This document shows, piece by piece, positions 18,261 to 25,370 of a DNA stretch of 38,421 bases. The stretch is from Pseudomonadota bacterium. GTDB lineage: Bacteria > Pseudomonadota > Alphaproteobacteria > Rhizobiales > Beijerinckiaceae. A model generated the notes under the pieces. The model worked only from the letters and a program-made list of their open reading frames with translations, was not told where the DNA came from and did not search any database. The translations under genes and the position numbers were made by a program. The DNA lies in the NCBI GenBank assembly GCA_023386115.1, contig JAEWKL010000639.1, positions 1 to 38,421 of the forward strand. Direction: 5' to 3'. The first letter of the stretch is position 1, and every line of letters starts with the position of its first letter.

Positions 18261-19421
18261 TCAATCCCCGAAGATCACGCGGCGGAAGCGGACGAGAGCG
18301 ACGGCGAAGTAGACGCCGCCCAGGCCTGCGAGGGCGAGGAGCTGCGGCCAGACGATCGCCAGGCCGGCGCCGCGATAGAGCACGGCCTGCGCGAGGGCGA
18401 CGAAGTGCGGCGTCGGGCTCACCACCTGCACGACGATCTGCAGCCAGCCCGGCATGCTCTCCATCGGCGTGCTGCTGCCCGAGAGCAGCTGCATCAGGAG
18501 CAGGATCGGGATCACCAGGAGGCCGAACTGCCCCATCGAGGTCGCGACGGTGCCGAGCAGGATGCCGAGCGCCGCCACCGCGAGGGCGTAGAGGCCGGCC
18601 CCGAGCAGGAACAGGGCGATGGACCCGGCGATCGGCACGCCGAGCCACCCCTCCACCACCAGGACCAGGGAGAGCCCCGCCGCCACCAGGATCACGAGCC
18701 CGTTGGCGACGACCTTCGCGAGCATGATCTCGACGGGGACGAGCGGCATCACCAGGAGGTGCTCCACCGTGCCCTGCTCGCGCTCGCGGATCAGCGCGGC
18801 TCCCGTCAGGATCACCGTGAGCAGGGTGATGTTGTTGATCACCTGCATCACCGAGGTGAACCAGCTGGTCTGGAGGTTCGGGTTGAACTTGGCCCGGGTC
18901 ACCACCCGCACCGGGGAAGCGGCCGAGAGGTCGCTGCGGGCCGCGAAGGCGGCGACCTCCTGGGCGATGATGGTCTGGATGTAGACCGAGCCGTTGCCGG
19001 CCTGGGTCATGGCGGTGGCGTCCACGTCGACCTGGATCGAGGTCGGGTGGGCCGACAGCACGTCCTGCTGGAGGCGCGGCGGCAGGTCGATCACGAAGAC
19101 CAGGCGGCCGCTATCCATGGCGGGGTCGATCTCGGCCGGGGTGATCGGCACGACTTGCCTGAACAGCGGCGGCACGAACGCGCTGACGATCTGGCGCGAG
19201 AGGTCTGAGCGGTCCTCGTCGACCACCCCGATGGTCACGTTGCGCACCTCGGTCGAGGCACCGGAGGCGACCGTGTGGACGGCGACCGAGAAGGAGTAGA
19301 CGACCAGGAACAGCATGATCGGGTCGGCCCGGATGCTGTAGAGTTCCTTGACGACGAGGCGCAGGACGTTGGCCGCATGGGTGGCGAGGCCGGCGGGTGC
19401 GGCGGGCAGGGTTCCGGCCAT
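18261..19421 (-). CDS. ABC-2 type transporter permease (YhhJ-like)
   Basis: The 386-aa membrane protein has the ABC-2 permease layout. One N-terminal membrane helix (about 33-55, IMLFLVVYSFSVAVHTVA) is followed by a long extracytoplasmic domain (to about 210). A cluster of five helices then follows, interrupted by the cytoplasmic ALIREREQGTVEHLLVMPL motif typical of this family. The C-terminal part reads LLVIPILLLMQLLSGSSTPMESMP, also a family feature. The ATG begins one base after the stop of the ATPase/permease fusion gene, so the two are translated together. It probably supplies the second half of the membrane channel of a HlyD-RbbA-YhhJ-type exporter. The substrate is unknown. Confidence 0.9.
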   Translation of the reverse strand: MAGTLPAAPAGLATHAANVLRLVVKELYSIRADPIMLFLVVYSFSVAVHTVASGASTEVRNVTIGVVDEDRSDLSRQIVSAFVPPLFRQVVPITPAEIDPAMDSGRLVFVIDLPPRLQQDVLSAHPTSIQVDVDATAMTQAGNGSVYIQTIIAQEVAAFAARSDLSAASPVRVVTRAKFNPNLQTSWFTSVMQVINNITLLTVILTGAALIREREQGTVEHLLVMPLVPVEIMLAKVVANGLVILVAAGLSLVLVVEGWLGVPIAGSIALFLLGAGLYALAVAALGILLGTVATSMGQFGLLVIPILLLMQLLSGSSTPMESMPGWLQIVVQVVSPTPHFVALAQAVLYRGAGLAIVWPQLLALAGLGGVYFAVALVRFRRVIFGD

Positions 19422-19422
19422 C

Positions 19423-22257
19423 TCACGCCTCCTGCTTGCGCAGGAGGATCTGCGACAGGACCAGGAACAGGAGGGCGAAGCCCGCCAGCACCACGAGGTT
19501 CAGCCCGAGCGCGGAGAAGGGCAGGCCCTTGGTGAAGGTGCCGGCCGTCACCGGCTGGTACCAGGCCGGGGGCAGCGAGAGCCCGATCAGCCGCGCGCTG
19601 CCGGTGAGCGACGAGATCGGGACGATCAGCCCGGAGAAGTTGACCGCCGGGATGACCGACAGGAGCGCGGTGGCGAAGACCGCCGCGACCTGCGTCTTCA
19701 TGAAGGTCGAGATGAACTGGCCGAAGCCGGTGGTCGCCGCGACGTAGAGCAGCGTGCCGAGGGCGAGGGCGGGAAACGACCCCTTCACCGGCACGCCGAA
19801 GACGAGCCGTGCGACCACGACCAGGAGCCCGAAGGCGATCATCGCGATCACGATGTAGGGCAGCTGCTTGCCGACCAGGAACTCGAACTTGGTCACCGGC
19901 GTCGAGCGGAAATTGGCGATCGACCCGGTCTCCTTCTCGCGGACCACCGCGATCGCCGACATGATGGCGGGGATCAGGATCAGGAGCAGCATCATGACGC
20001 TCGGCACCATCGCGTTCACGCTGCGGAAGGCCTGGTTGTAGAGGAAGCGCGTCTCCACGCTCACGGTCTGGCCGGAGGCCGCGATCCCCTGGCGCTCCAC
20101 GACCAGCTGCTGGCCGTACTGTGTCGCCAGCCGGGTCACGTAGCCCCGGCTGGTCTCGGCGCGGAACGGCATCGCCCCGTCGAGCCAGACGGCGACCTCC
20201 GGCACCCGGGCGGCCTGGAGGTCGAGGCCGAAGCGGGGCGGGATCTCGAGGGCGACCTGGACCTGGCCGCTGCGGAAGCGCTCGTCGCGCTCCGCCGCCG
20301 AGCGGATCGGCGGCTGCTCGCTGAAGTAGCGCGAACTGGTGAAGGCCTCGACCAGCTGCCGGCTCTCCGGGCTGTCGTCCTGGTCGAAGGCGGAGAAGCG
20401 CAGCCGCTCGACGTCGAACGAGATCCCGTAGCCGAAGGCGATCATCAGCAGGATCGGCCCGACGAAGGCGAAGGCGATGCGGATGGGATCGCGCAGGAGT
20501 TCCATCGCCTCGCGCCGCGCATAAGCCCAGAGGCGGCGCGGATCGAAGCGGCGGACGGGCAGCACGCAGCCGGGCGAAATTCCGCCCGGCGAGACGCCAC
20601 CCGGCGAGACGTCACCCGGCGAGACGTCACCCGGCAAGGCTTGGCTCGGCGGGACGGCGGGGGCCTCCGCCTGTGGGCGGGGCGCGAGGCCGGCGGCCTC
20701 GGCGAGATAGCCGATGAAGCACTCCTCCAGCGAGGCGCTGCCACGCTCGCGCACGAGGTCGGCGGGCGCGCCGACGGCCAGCACCCTGCCGGCATGCATC
20801 AGCGAGATGCGGTCGCAGCGCTCCGCCTCGTTCATGAAGTGGGTCGACAGGAAGATGGTGACGCCCTCGTCGCGCGAGAGGTCGATCAGCGTCCGCCAGA
20901 AGGCGTCGCGGGCGATCGGGTCGACGCCCGAGGTCGGCTCGTCGAGGATCAGCATGGCCGGCCGGTGCAGCACGGCCACCGCCAGTTGCAGCCGCTGCTT
21001 GATCCCGAGGGGGAGGCTGTCGGGCCGCGCATCCTTGACGGCCTCCAGGTCGTAGCGCGCGAGCAGCTCGGCGATCCGCACCGGCCGGTCGTGGGGCGGC
21101 AGGTGGTAGAGCTCGGCGTGCAGCCAGAGGTTCTGCAGCACCGTCAGCTCGCCGTAGAGCGAGAAGGCCTGCGACATGTAGCCGACGTTGCGGCGCGTCT
21201 CCCCGTCGCTGCCGCCGACCGGCCGGCCGAACAGCCGCGCGGTCCCCGACGTGGCCGGCAGGAGCCCGGTGAGCATCTTCATCGTGGTGGACTTGCCGCA
21301 GCCGTTCGAGCCGAGGAAGCCGAAGATCTCGCCGCGGGCGATGCGGAAGCTGACGTCGTCGACCGCCGTGAAACTCCCGAAGCGCCGCGTCAGGTGCTCG
21401 GCCTCGATTGCCGGCACCGCATCGTGGCCGGCCGGGCGGGGCCGCAGCGCCACGGGCGCGTGGCGGGCCTGCTTCTCGGGCGGCAGGAGGGCGATGAAGG
21501 CCGCCTCCATGTCCGGCCGGCCCGTCCGGGCGAGCAGGTCGGCAGGCGTTCCGGCGGCGATGACCCGGCCGTCATCCATGGCCACCAGCCACTCGAAGCG
21601 CGCGGCCTTGTCCATGTAGGCGGTCGCCACGACGACGCTCATGCCGGGCCGGCGCGCCCGGATCGACCCGATCAGGTCCCAGAACTGACCGCGCGAGAGC
21701 GGGTCGACGCCGGTGGTCGGTTCGTCGAGGATCAGGAGGTCAGGGTCGTGGATCAGCGCGCAGCACAGGCTGAGCTTCTGCTTCATGCCGCCCGACAGCT
21801 TGCCGGCCGGCCGCGCCTCGAACGGGTCGAGGCCGGTCGCGCTGAGGAGGTCGGTGATGTGCGTCCGCCGCTCCTCCCGGCCCTGGCCGAAGAGCCTGCC
21901 GTGGAAGTCGATGTTCTCGAACACGCTGAGCGTCGGGTAGAGGTTGCGGCCGAGGCCCTGGGGCATGTAGGCGATGCGCGCGCCCTGCCGCGCGCGGTGG
22001 CGCCGGTCCGCCATGTCGCCGCCGAGGACGTGGACCCGGCCCGCCTGGATCCGGCGCACCCCCGCCACGAGGGCGAGCAGGGTCGACTTGCCGACCCCGT
22101 CCGGGCCGATCACCCCGACCATGCGCCCGGCCGGCAGCACCAGGGACACGTCGTCGAGGGCGACCGTCGCGCCGTAGCGATGCGCGACGCGATCGAGCCG
22201 GGCAACCTCGTCCGCGGCAGGCTTGTGCGTGCGCGCGTTCCCTGGAAGCTCCTTCAT
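19423..22257 (-). CDS. ABC exporter: two ATPase domains fused to an ABC-2 permease (RbbA/YhiH-like)
   Basis: The product is 944 aa. The first ATPase domain (about 20-260) has Walker A GPDGVGKST (51-59), signature LSGGMKQ (154-160) and Walker B LLILDEP (174-180). The second (about 285-520) has Walker A GSNGCGKST (316-324), a divergent signature LPLGIKQRL (415-423) and LILDEPTSGVDP (436-447). A low-complexity linker of SPGxx repeats (541-566) leads into an ABC-2 permease domain (about 575-944). This is the usual plan of RbbA/YhiH proteins. The start overlaps the end of the HlyD gene by ATGA. Together with the adaptor and the separate permease it should form an exporter across the cell envelope. 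Some relatives are annotated as ribosome-associated or multidrug transporters; no substrate can be read from the sequence. Confidence 0.92.
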   Translation of the reverse strand: MKELPGNARTHKPAADEVARLDRVAHRYGATVALDDVSLVLPAGRMVGVIGPDGVGKSTLLALVAGVRRIQAGRVHVLGGDMADRRHRARQGARIAYMPQGLGRNLYPTLSVFENIDFHGRLFGQGREERRTHITDLLSATGLDPFEARPAGKLSGGMKQKLSLCCALIHDPDLLILDEPTTGVDPLSRGQFWDLIGSIRARRPGMSVVVATAYMDKAARFEWLVAMDDGRVIAAGTPADLLARTGRPDMEAAFIALLPPEKQARHAPVALRPRPAGHDAVPAIEAEHLTRRFGSFTAVDDVSFRIARGEIFGFLGSNGCGKSTTMKMLTGLLPATSGTARLFGRPVGGSDGETRRNVGYMSQAFSLYGELTVLQNLWLHAELYHLPPHDRPVRIAELLARYDLEAVKDARPDSLPLGIKQRLQLAVAVLHRPAMLILDEPTSGVDPIARDAFWRTLIDLSRDEGVTIFLSTHFMNEAERCDRISLMHAGRVLAVGAPADLVRERGSASLEECFIGYLAEAAGLAPRPQAEAPAVPPSQALPGDVSPGDVSPGGVSPGGISPGCVLPVRRFDPRRLWAYARREAMELLRDPIRIAFAFVGPILLMIAFGYGISFDVERLRFSAFDQDDSPESRQLVEAFTSSRYFSEQPPIRSAAERDERFRSGQVQVALEIPPRFGLDLQAARVPEVAVWLDGAMPFRAETSRGYVTRLATQYGQQLVVERQGIAASGQTVSVETRFLYNQAFRSVNAMVPSVMMLLLILIPAIMSAIAVVREKETGSIANFRSTPVTKFEFLVGKQLPYIVIAMIAFGLLVVVARLVFGVPVKGSFPALALGTLLYVAATTGFGQFISTFMKTQVAAVFATALLSVIPAVNFSGLIVPISSLTGSARLIGLSLPPAWYQPVTAGTFTKGLPFSALGLNLVVLAGFALLFLVLSQILLRKQEA
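20570..20640. repeat. 15-bp tandem repeat encoding the ABC linker
   Basis: Units of CCCGGCGAGACGTCA repeat at 20585-20599, 20600-20614 and 20615-20629, with a partial unit after and a degenerate one before. Each adds five residues (SPGxx on the minus strand) between the second ATPase domain and the permease domain. Unit number could vary between strains without breaking the frame. Confidence 0.85.
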
Positions 22258-23288
22258 GGCAGCTTCACCGCGAGGTCGGCGGGCCAGGCGACGTCGGGCG
22301 TGGTGCGCACGAAGCCCAAGCCCCGCACGCCCGTCTTCACCCGCTTGCGGTAGGTCTTCAGGACCTGCGGATCGATCTGGAGCTTGATCCGGAAGGTCAG
22401 CTTCTCGCGCTCCTCCGCGGTCTCGACGCTCTTCGGCGTGAACTGCGCGTCGGCAGCCACGAAACTGATCGTCGCCGGCACCACGTATTGCGGCACCGGA
22501 TCGAGGATGATGCGGGCCTCGTCGTTCAGGGCAAGCGGGCCGGCCTGCGCCGCCGGCAGGTAGATCGTCATGTAGACGTCGCTGAGGTCGAGGAGCGTCA
22601 GGATCCGGGTGCCGGCCCCCACCACCTCGCCCTCCCGCGCCAGCCTGTACTGCACCCGCCCGTCGCGGGGGGCCCGCAACACGAGATCGACCAGCATCGC
22701 CTCGAGCCGCTGCACGTCGGCCTGGGCGCTCTCGACGGCGAACTTCGCTTGATCTTCTTGCGCCACGGCGGCGTCGAGCCCGGCCTTGGCCGCGTCCGCC
22801 GTGGCCTTGCGCTGGTCGAAGACCTGCTTGGTCATGTAGCCCTTGCCGACCAGCTCCTTGCCGCGGGCGAAGTCCGTCTCGGCGAAGGTGAGGATGCTCC
22901 GGCGCTGCGCGATCAGGGCCACGGCCTCCGCCAGGCTCTTCTTGGCCCGCAGCACCTGGGCCTGGGCGCCGCGCAGCTGCGCCTCGGTCTCAGGGGACGA
23001 GATCGTGGCGACGACCTGGCCGGCGGTCACGTCGTCGCCCTCCTTGACGAGGAGACTGGCTATCCGGCCCGGATACTTGGCGGCAACGTCGATCTGGGTC
23101 GCCTCGATGCGGCCGTTGGACTTGGCGATGCCCTCCGGCATCGTCGCGCCGCGCAGCCGGTTGATCAGGCTCATCAGGCGCGATTCCGCGCAGGCCGGCG
23201 GGGGCGCCAGGACGGCCTCGGCGGTCAGGATGGCGGCGGCGCCGGCGAGGAGGACCGCGCAGAGGCGAAGGCGGGCCGGCCGGTTCAT
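22254..23288 (-). CDS. HlyD-family periplasmic adaptor of the ABC exporter (YhiI-like)
   Basis: The 344-aa protein has an N-terminal signal peptide or anchor (hydrophobic LCAVLLAGAAAILTAEAVLA). A beta/lipoyl half (KYPGRIASLLVKEGDDVTAGQVVATI) follows, then a long coiled-coil hairpin (about 105-205, rich in A/Q/K/E), the second lipoyl half (LRAPRDGRVQYRLAREGEVV) and a beta-barrel domain (YMTIYLPAAQAG onwards). This is a membrane-fusion adaptor that links an inner-membrane ABC exporter to the outer membrane. Its start overlaps the acetate kinase stop by ATGA, and its stop overlaps the ATPase start in the same way, so all are one transcript. No outer-membrane TolC partner is in the window. Confidence 0.92.
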   Translation of the reverse strand: MNRPARLRLCAVLLAGAAAILTAEAVLAPPPACAESRLMSLINRLRGATMPEGIAKSNGRIEATQIDVAAKYPGRIASLLVKEGDDVTAGQVVATISSPETEAQLRGAQAQVLRAKKSLAEAVALIAQRRSILTFAETDFARGKELVGKGYMTKQVFDQRKATADAAKAGLDAAVAQEDQAKFAVESAQADVQRLEAMLVDLVLRAPRDGRVQYRLAREGEVVGAGTRILTLLDLSDVYMTIYLPAAQAGPLALNDEARIILDPVPQYVVPATISFVAADAQFTPKSVETAEEREKLTFRIKLQIDPQVLKTYRKRVKTGVRGLGFVRTTPDVAWPADLAVKLP

Positions 23289-24487
23289 GCCCTGGCCGCC
23301 GGCGCGGTTCGGGCGAGCAGGCGCAACGTGTGCCGCGCGATCGTCAGCTCCTCGTCGGTCGGGACGATCCGGATCTCGGCGCGGCTCCCCGGCGCATCGA
23401 TCCGCTCGGCCCCGGCGCGGTTCGCCTCGTCGTCCAGGCTCAACCCGGCCCAGGCCAGGGCTGTCACGATCCGCTCCCGGATCGCCGGGGCGTTCTCGCC
23501 GATGCCGGCCGTGAAGACGAGGGCGTCCAGGCCGCCGAGCGTCACCGCGAGGGCGGCCACCGCCTGCGCCACTCGCCGGCAGAAGACCTCGAGGGCGAGC
23601 GCCGCCTCTGGCCGGTCGCTCGCCAGCAGCGTGCGCACGTCGCTGCTGAGCCCGGACAGGCCGACGAGCCCGCTCTCGTGGTAGAGCATGTGTCCGACCT
23701 CGGCCGGTCTCATGCCCTTGTGCTCGATCAGGTGGAGCACGACCCCGGGGTCGAGCGTCCCTGAGCGCGTCCCCATCGGCACCCCGTCGAGGGCGGTGAA
23801 GCTCATGGTGGTCTCCTGGGCCTGCCCGTCGCGCAGGGCGCAGAGCGAGGCGCCGGAGCCGAGATGGGCGATCACCACCCGTCCGCCCGCGACCGCGGGC
23901 GCGATCTCGCGCAGGCGCCCGGCGACGAACTCGTAGGACAGGCCGTGGAAGCCGTAGCGCCGCACCCCTTCGTCGTAGAGGGCGCGGGGAAGGGCGAACC
24001 GGTCCGACGGCTCGGGCTGGCCGCGATGGAAGGCGGTGTCGAAGCAGGCGACCTGCGGGAGGTCGGGCCGGCGCTGGCGCAGGACGCGGATCGGATCGAG
24101 ATTGCCGAGCTGATGCAGCGGGGCCAGGGGGATGAAGCTCTCGAGCCGGTGCAGCACCGCGTCGTCGACCAGCACCGGCTCCGCGTAGGTCGGCCCGCCA
24201 TGGACCACCCGGTGGCCGACCGCCGTGACGGCGGTCTCGCCGATGTGGTGCCGGAGCCAGTCGGCGAGACGGTGCTGGGCCGCCGCGGCATCGGGCACGT
24301 CCTCGGCGGCGAAGCGGCGCTCCTCCACGGCCCGGCCGGCCCCGTCCTTCACGATCAGGGCGGGCCGGCTGCCGATGCCGCTCATCGCCCCGGTGAGGAG
24401 GGCCGCGGGCGCGCCGTCCGCGACGCGGTACAGCTTGAACTTGATGGACGAGCTGCCTGCATTCACGACCAGGATGGCGTCACTCAT
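23285..24487 (-). CDS. ackA: Acetate kinase
   Basis: The 400-aa enzyme interconverts acetyl phosphate + ADP and acetate + ATP in the cytoplasm. The ATG at 24487 has GAGG five bases upstream and starts the family-typical SDAILVVNAGSSSIKFKL (signature 1, residues 2-19). Other hallmarks are GHRVVHGGP (91-99), ACFDTAFH (147-154), YGFHGLSY (178-185), the second signature IAHLGSGASLCAL (206-218), MGTRSGTLDPGV (238-249) and FTAGIGENAP near the C-terminus. It is the first gene of the minus-strand operon that continues into the exporter and probably xfp. No phosphotransacetylase is present, so its acetyl phosphate most likely comes from Xfp. Upstream lies an 880-base divergent region rich in dyads. 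Confidence 0.96.
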   Translation of the reverse strand: MSDAILVVNAGSSSIKFKLYRVADGAPAALLTGAMSGIGSRPALIVKDGAGRAVEERRFAAEDVPDAAAAQHRLADWLRHHIGETAVTAVGHRVVHGGPTYAEPVLVDDAVLHRLESFIPLAPLHQLGNLDPIRVLRQRRPDLPQVACFDTAFHRGQPEPSDRFALPRALYDEGVRRYGFHGLSYEFVAGRLREIAPAVAGGRVVIAHLGSGASLCALRDGQAQETTMSFTALDGVPMGTRSGTLDPGVVLHLIEHKGMRPAEVGHMLYHESGLVGLSGLSSDVRTLLASDRPEAALALEVFCRRVAQAVAALAVTLGGLDALVFTAGIGENAPAIRERIVTALAWAGLSLDDEANRAGAERIDAPGSRAEIRIVPTDEELTIARHTLRLLARTAPAARA

Positions 24488-24936
24488 CGCGACCTCGCGC
24501 CGAAAGTCACGGCGGCCGGTCTCCGGGCCGGGGGCGGCGACACGCGAGACGACATCGTCATGTGCTCCTCGTTGCGGCCGCGTCTTGCAGGACCGACCGG
24601 AGTACAAAAAACGCGGGCTTTCTCCTGTCCCTGCGAGACGTCGGGCTTGCCCGACTTCGTCCCTCGCCTGCAGATCCCGGGTAGACCCGGGCCCTGTCGG
24701 GGAGAGGAGGGAGTCCGCGTTCTCCCCGGCGCCCTCAGCTTGCCTGAACAGCCCTGCGCACCCGGCGGATGACGGGACCGTCGATGATCCCGGACGCCGT
24801 CGCCTTGCGATGGATCATGGCGACGGATCACGGTTTGCGCCGCGAGGCCTCAGCCGGGGATACGGCGCCGAACGTCAGGATGCGAACGACGAGGATGATC
24901 ACATCGCGTCACCCCGACATCGCTGAATAAGTGCCG

Positions 24937-24955
24937 TAAACAGCGCGACTGTTTA
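24937..24955. promoter_or_regulatory. Dyad TAAACAG-N5-CTGTTTA
   Basis: A perfect 7-bp inverted repeat with a 5-base spacer (19 bp in all) lies in the AT-rich centre of the divergent region. Size and spacing suit a dimeric repressor or activator; the factor is unknown. Confidence 0.5.
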
Positions 24956-24960
24956 TCTCT

Positions 24961-24975
24961 AACATATGACATGTT
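24961..24975. promoter_or_regulatory. Dyad AACAT-N5-ATGTT
   Basis: A 5-bp inverted repeat with a 5-base spacer begins 6 bases after the previous dyad and has the same spacing. It may be a second, weaker site for the same kind of protein. Confidence 0.3.
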
Positions 24976-25018
24976 TTCCTCGAATTCTGCCAAGTGGCAC
25001 GAGGATTTGCGCTGTCGT

Positions 25019-25037
25019 CATACGTTAACACCGTATG
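25019..25037. promoter_or_regulatory. Dyad CATACG-N7-CGTATG
   Basis: A perfect 6-bp inverted repeat with a 7-base spacer lies in the same AT-rich region, closer to the GH65 gene. It may be an operator or a small hairpin. Confidence 0.35.
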
Positions 25038-25370
25038 GTTGTGCGTCGTCAATGGGATTGAGGCTAGAATTCTTCGCGAAATCCTTTTATGCCAGGGGCC
25101 GGGGCGGCGCTGACTGCGTTTCCTGGTTGTGGCGGCATCGAATTCGGCCGTGCCGCCGTCGCCGTACCCCGCTCTGCCTGGGCCGGCCCGGGTGTTTCAT
25201 CCGCACCGGCAGAACAGACGATCTCGTCGCTCGAACCCGCCGCCGTCCCCGGATGTCGTCGACTTCGCGCGATCTCGGAGTCTCGCCCGCGTCTCGCGGG
25301 CCCTTGCGACAACCGGCACCGGCGACGCCGCCGGATCGAACGGTTCCGCCAGGGGGAGAACGGAGGACCG

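Larger units (their letters stand above)
24488..25370. other. Divergent regulatory region between ackA and the GH65 gene
   Basis: This is an 880-base gap with no gene that I support. The ackA-proximal part has two perfect GC hairpins, GTCGGGC-TT-GCCCGAC (24640-24655) and CCCGGGT-AG-ACCCGGG (24676-24691), which would lie in the 5' leader of the ackA transcript. From about 24920 to 25090 the sequence turns AT-rich and carries three dyads listed separately. Promoters for both directions probably lie here; I cannot place exact boxes. Confidence 0.55.

Noticed and set aside
20570..20640. Possible CRISPR-like repeat
   Set aside because: The units are contiguous without spacers and encode an in-frame peptide linker.
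19348..22353. 1001-codon plus-strand open frame
   Set aside because: It is antisense to the ABC ATPase/permease fusion, which has clear Walker motifs; the antisense protein is low-complexity Arg/Asp/His-rich.
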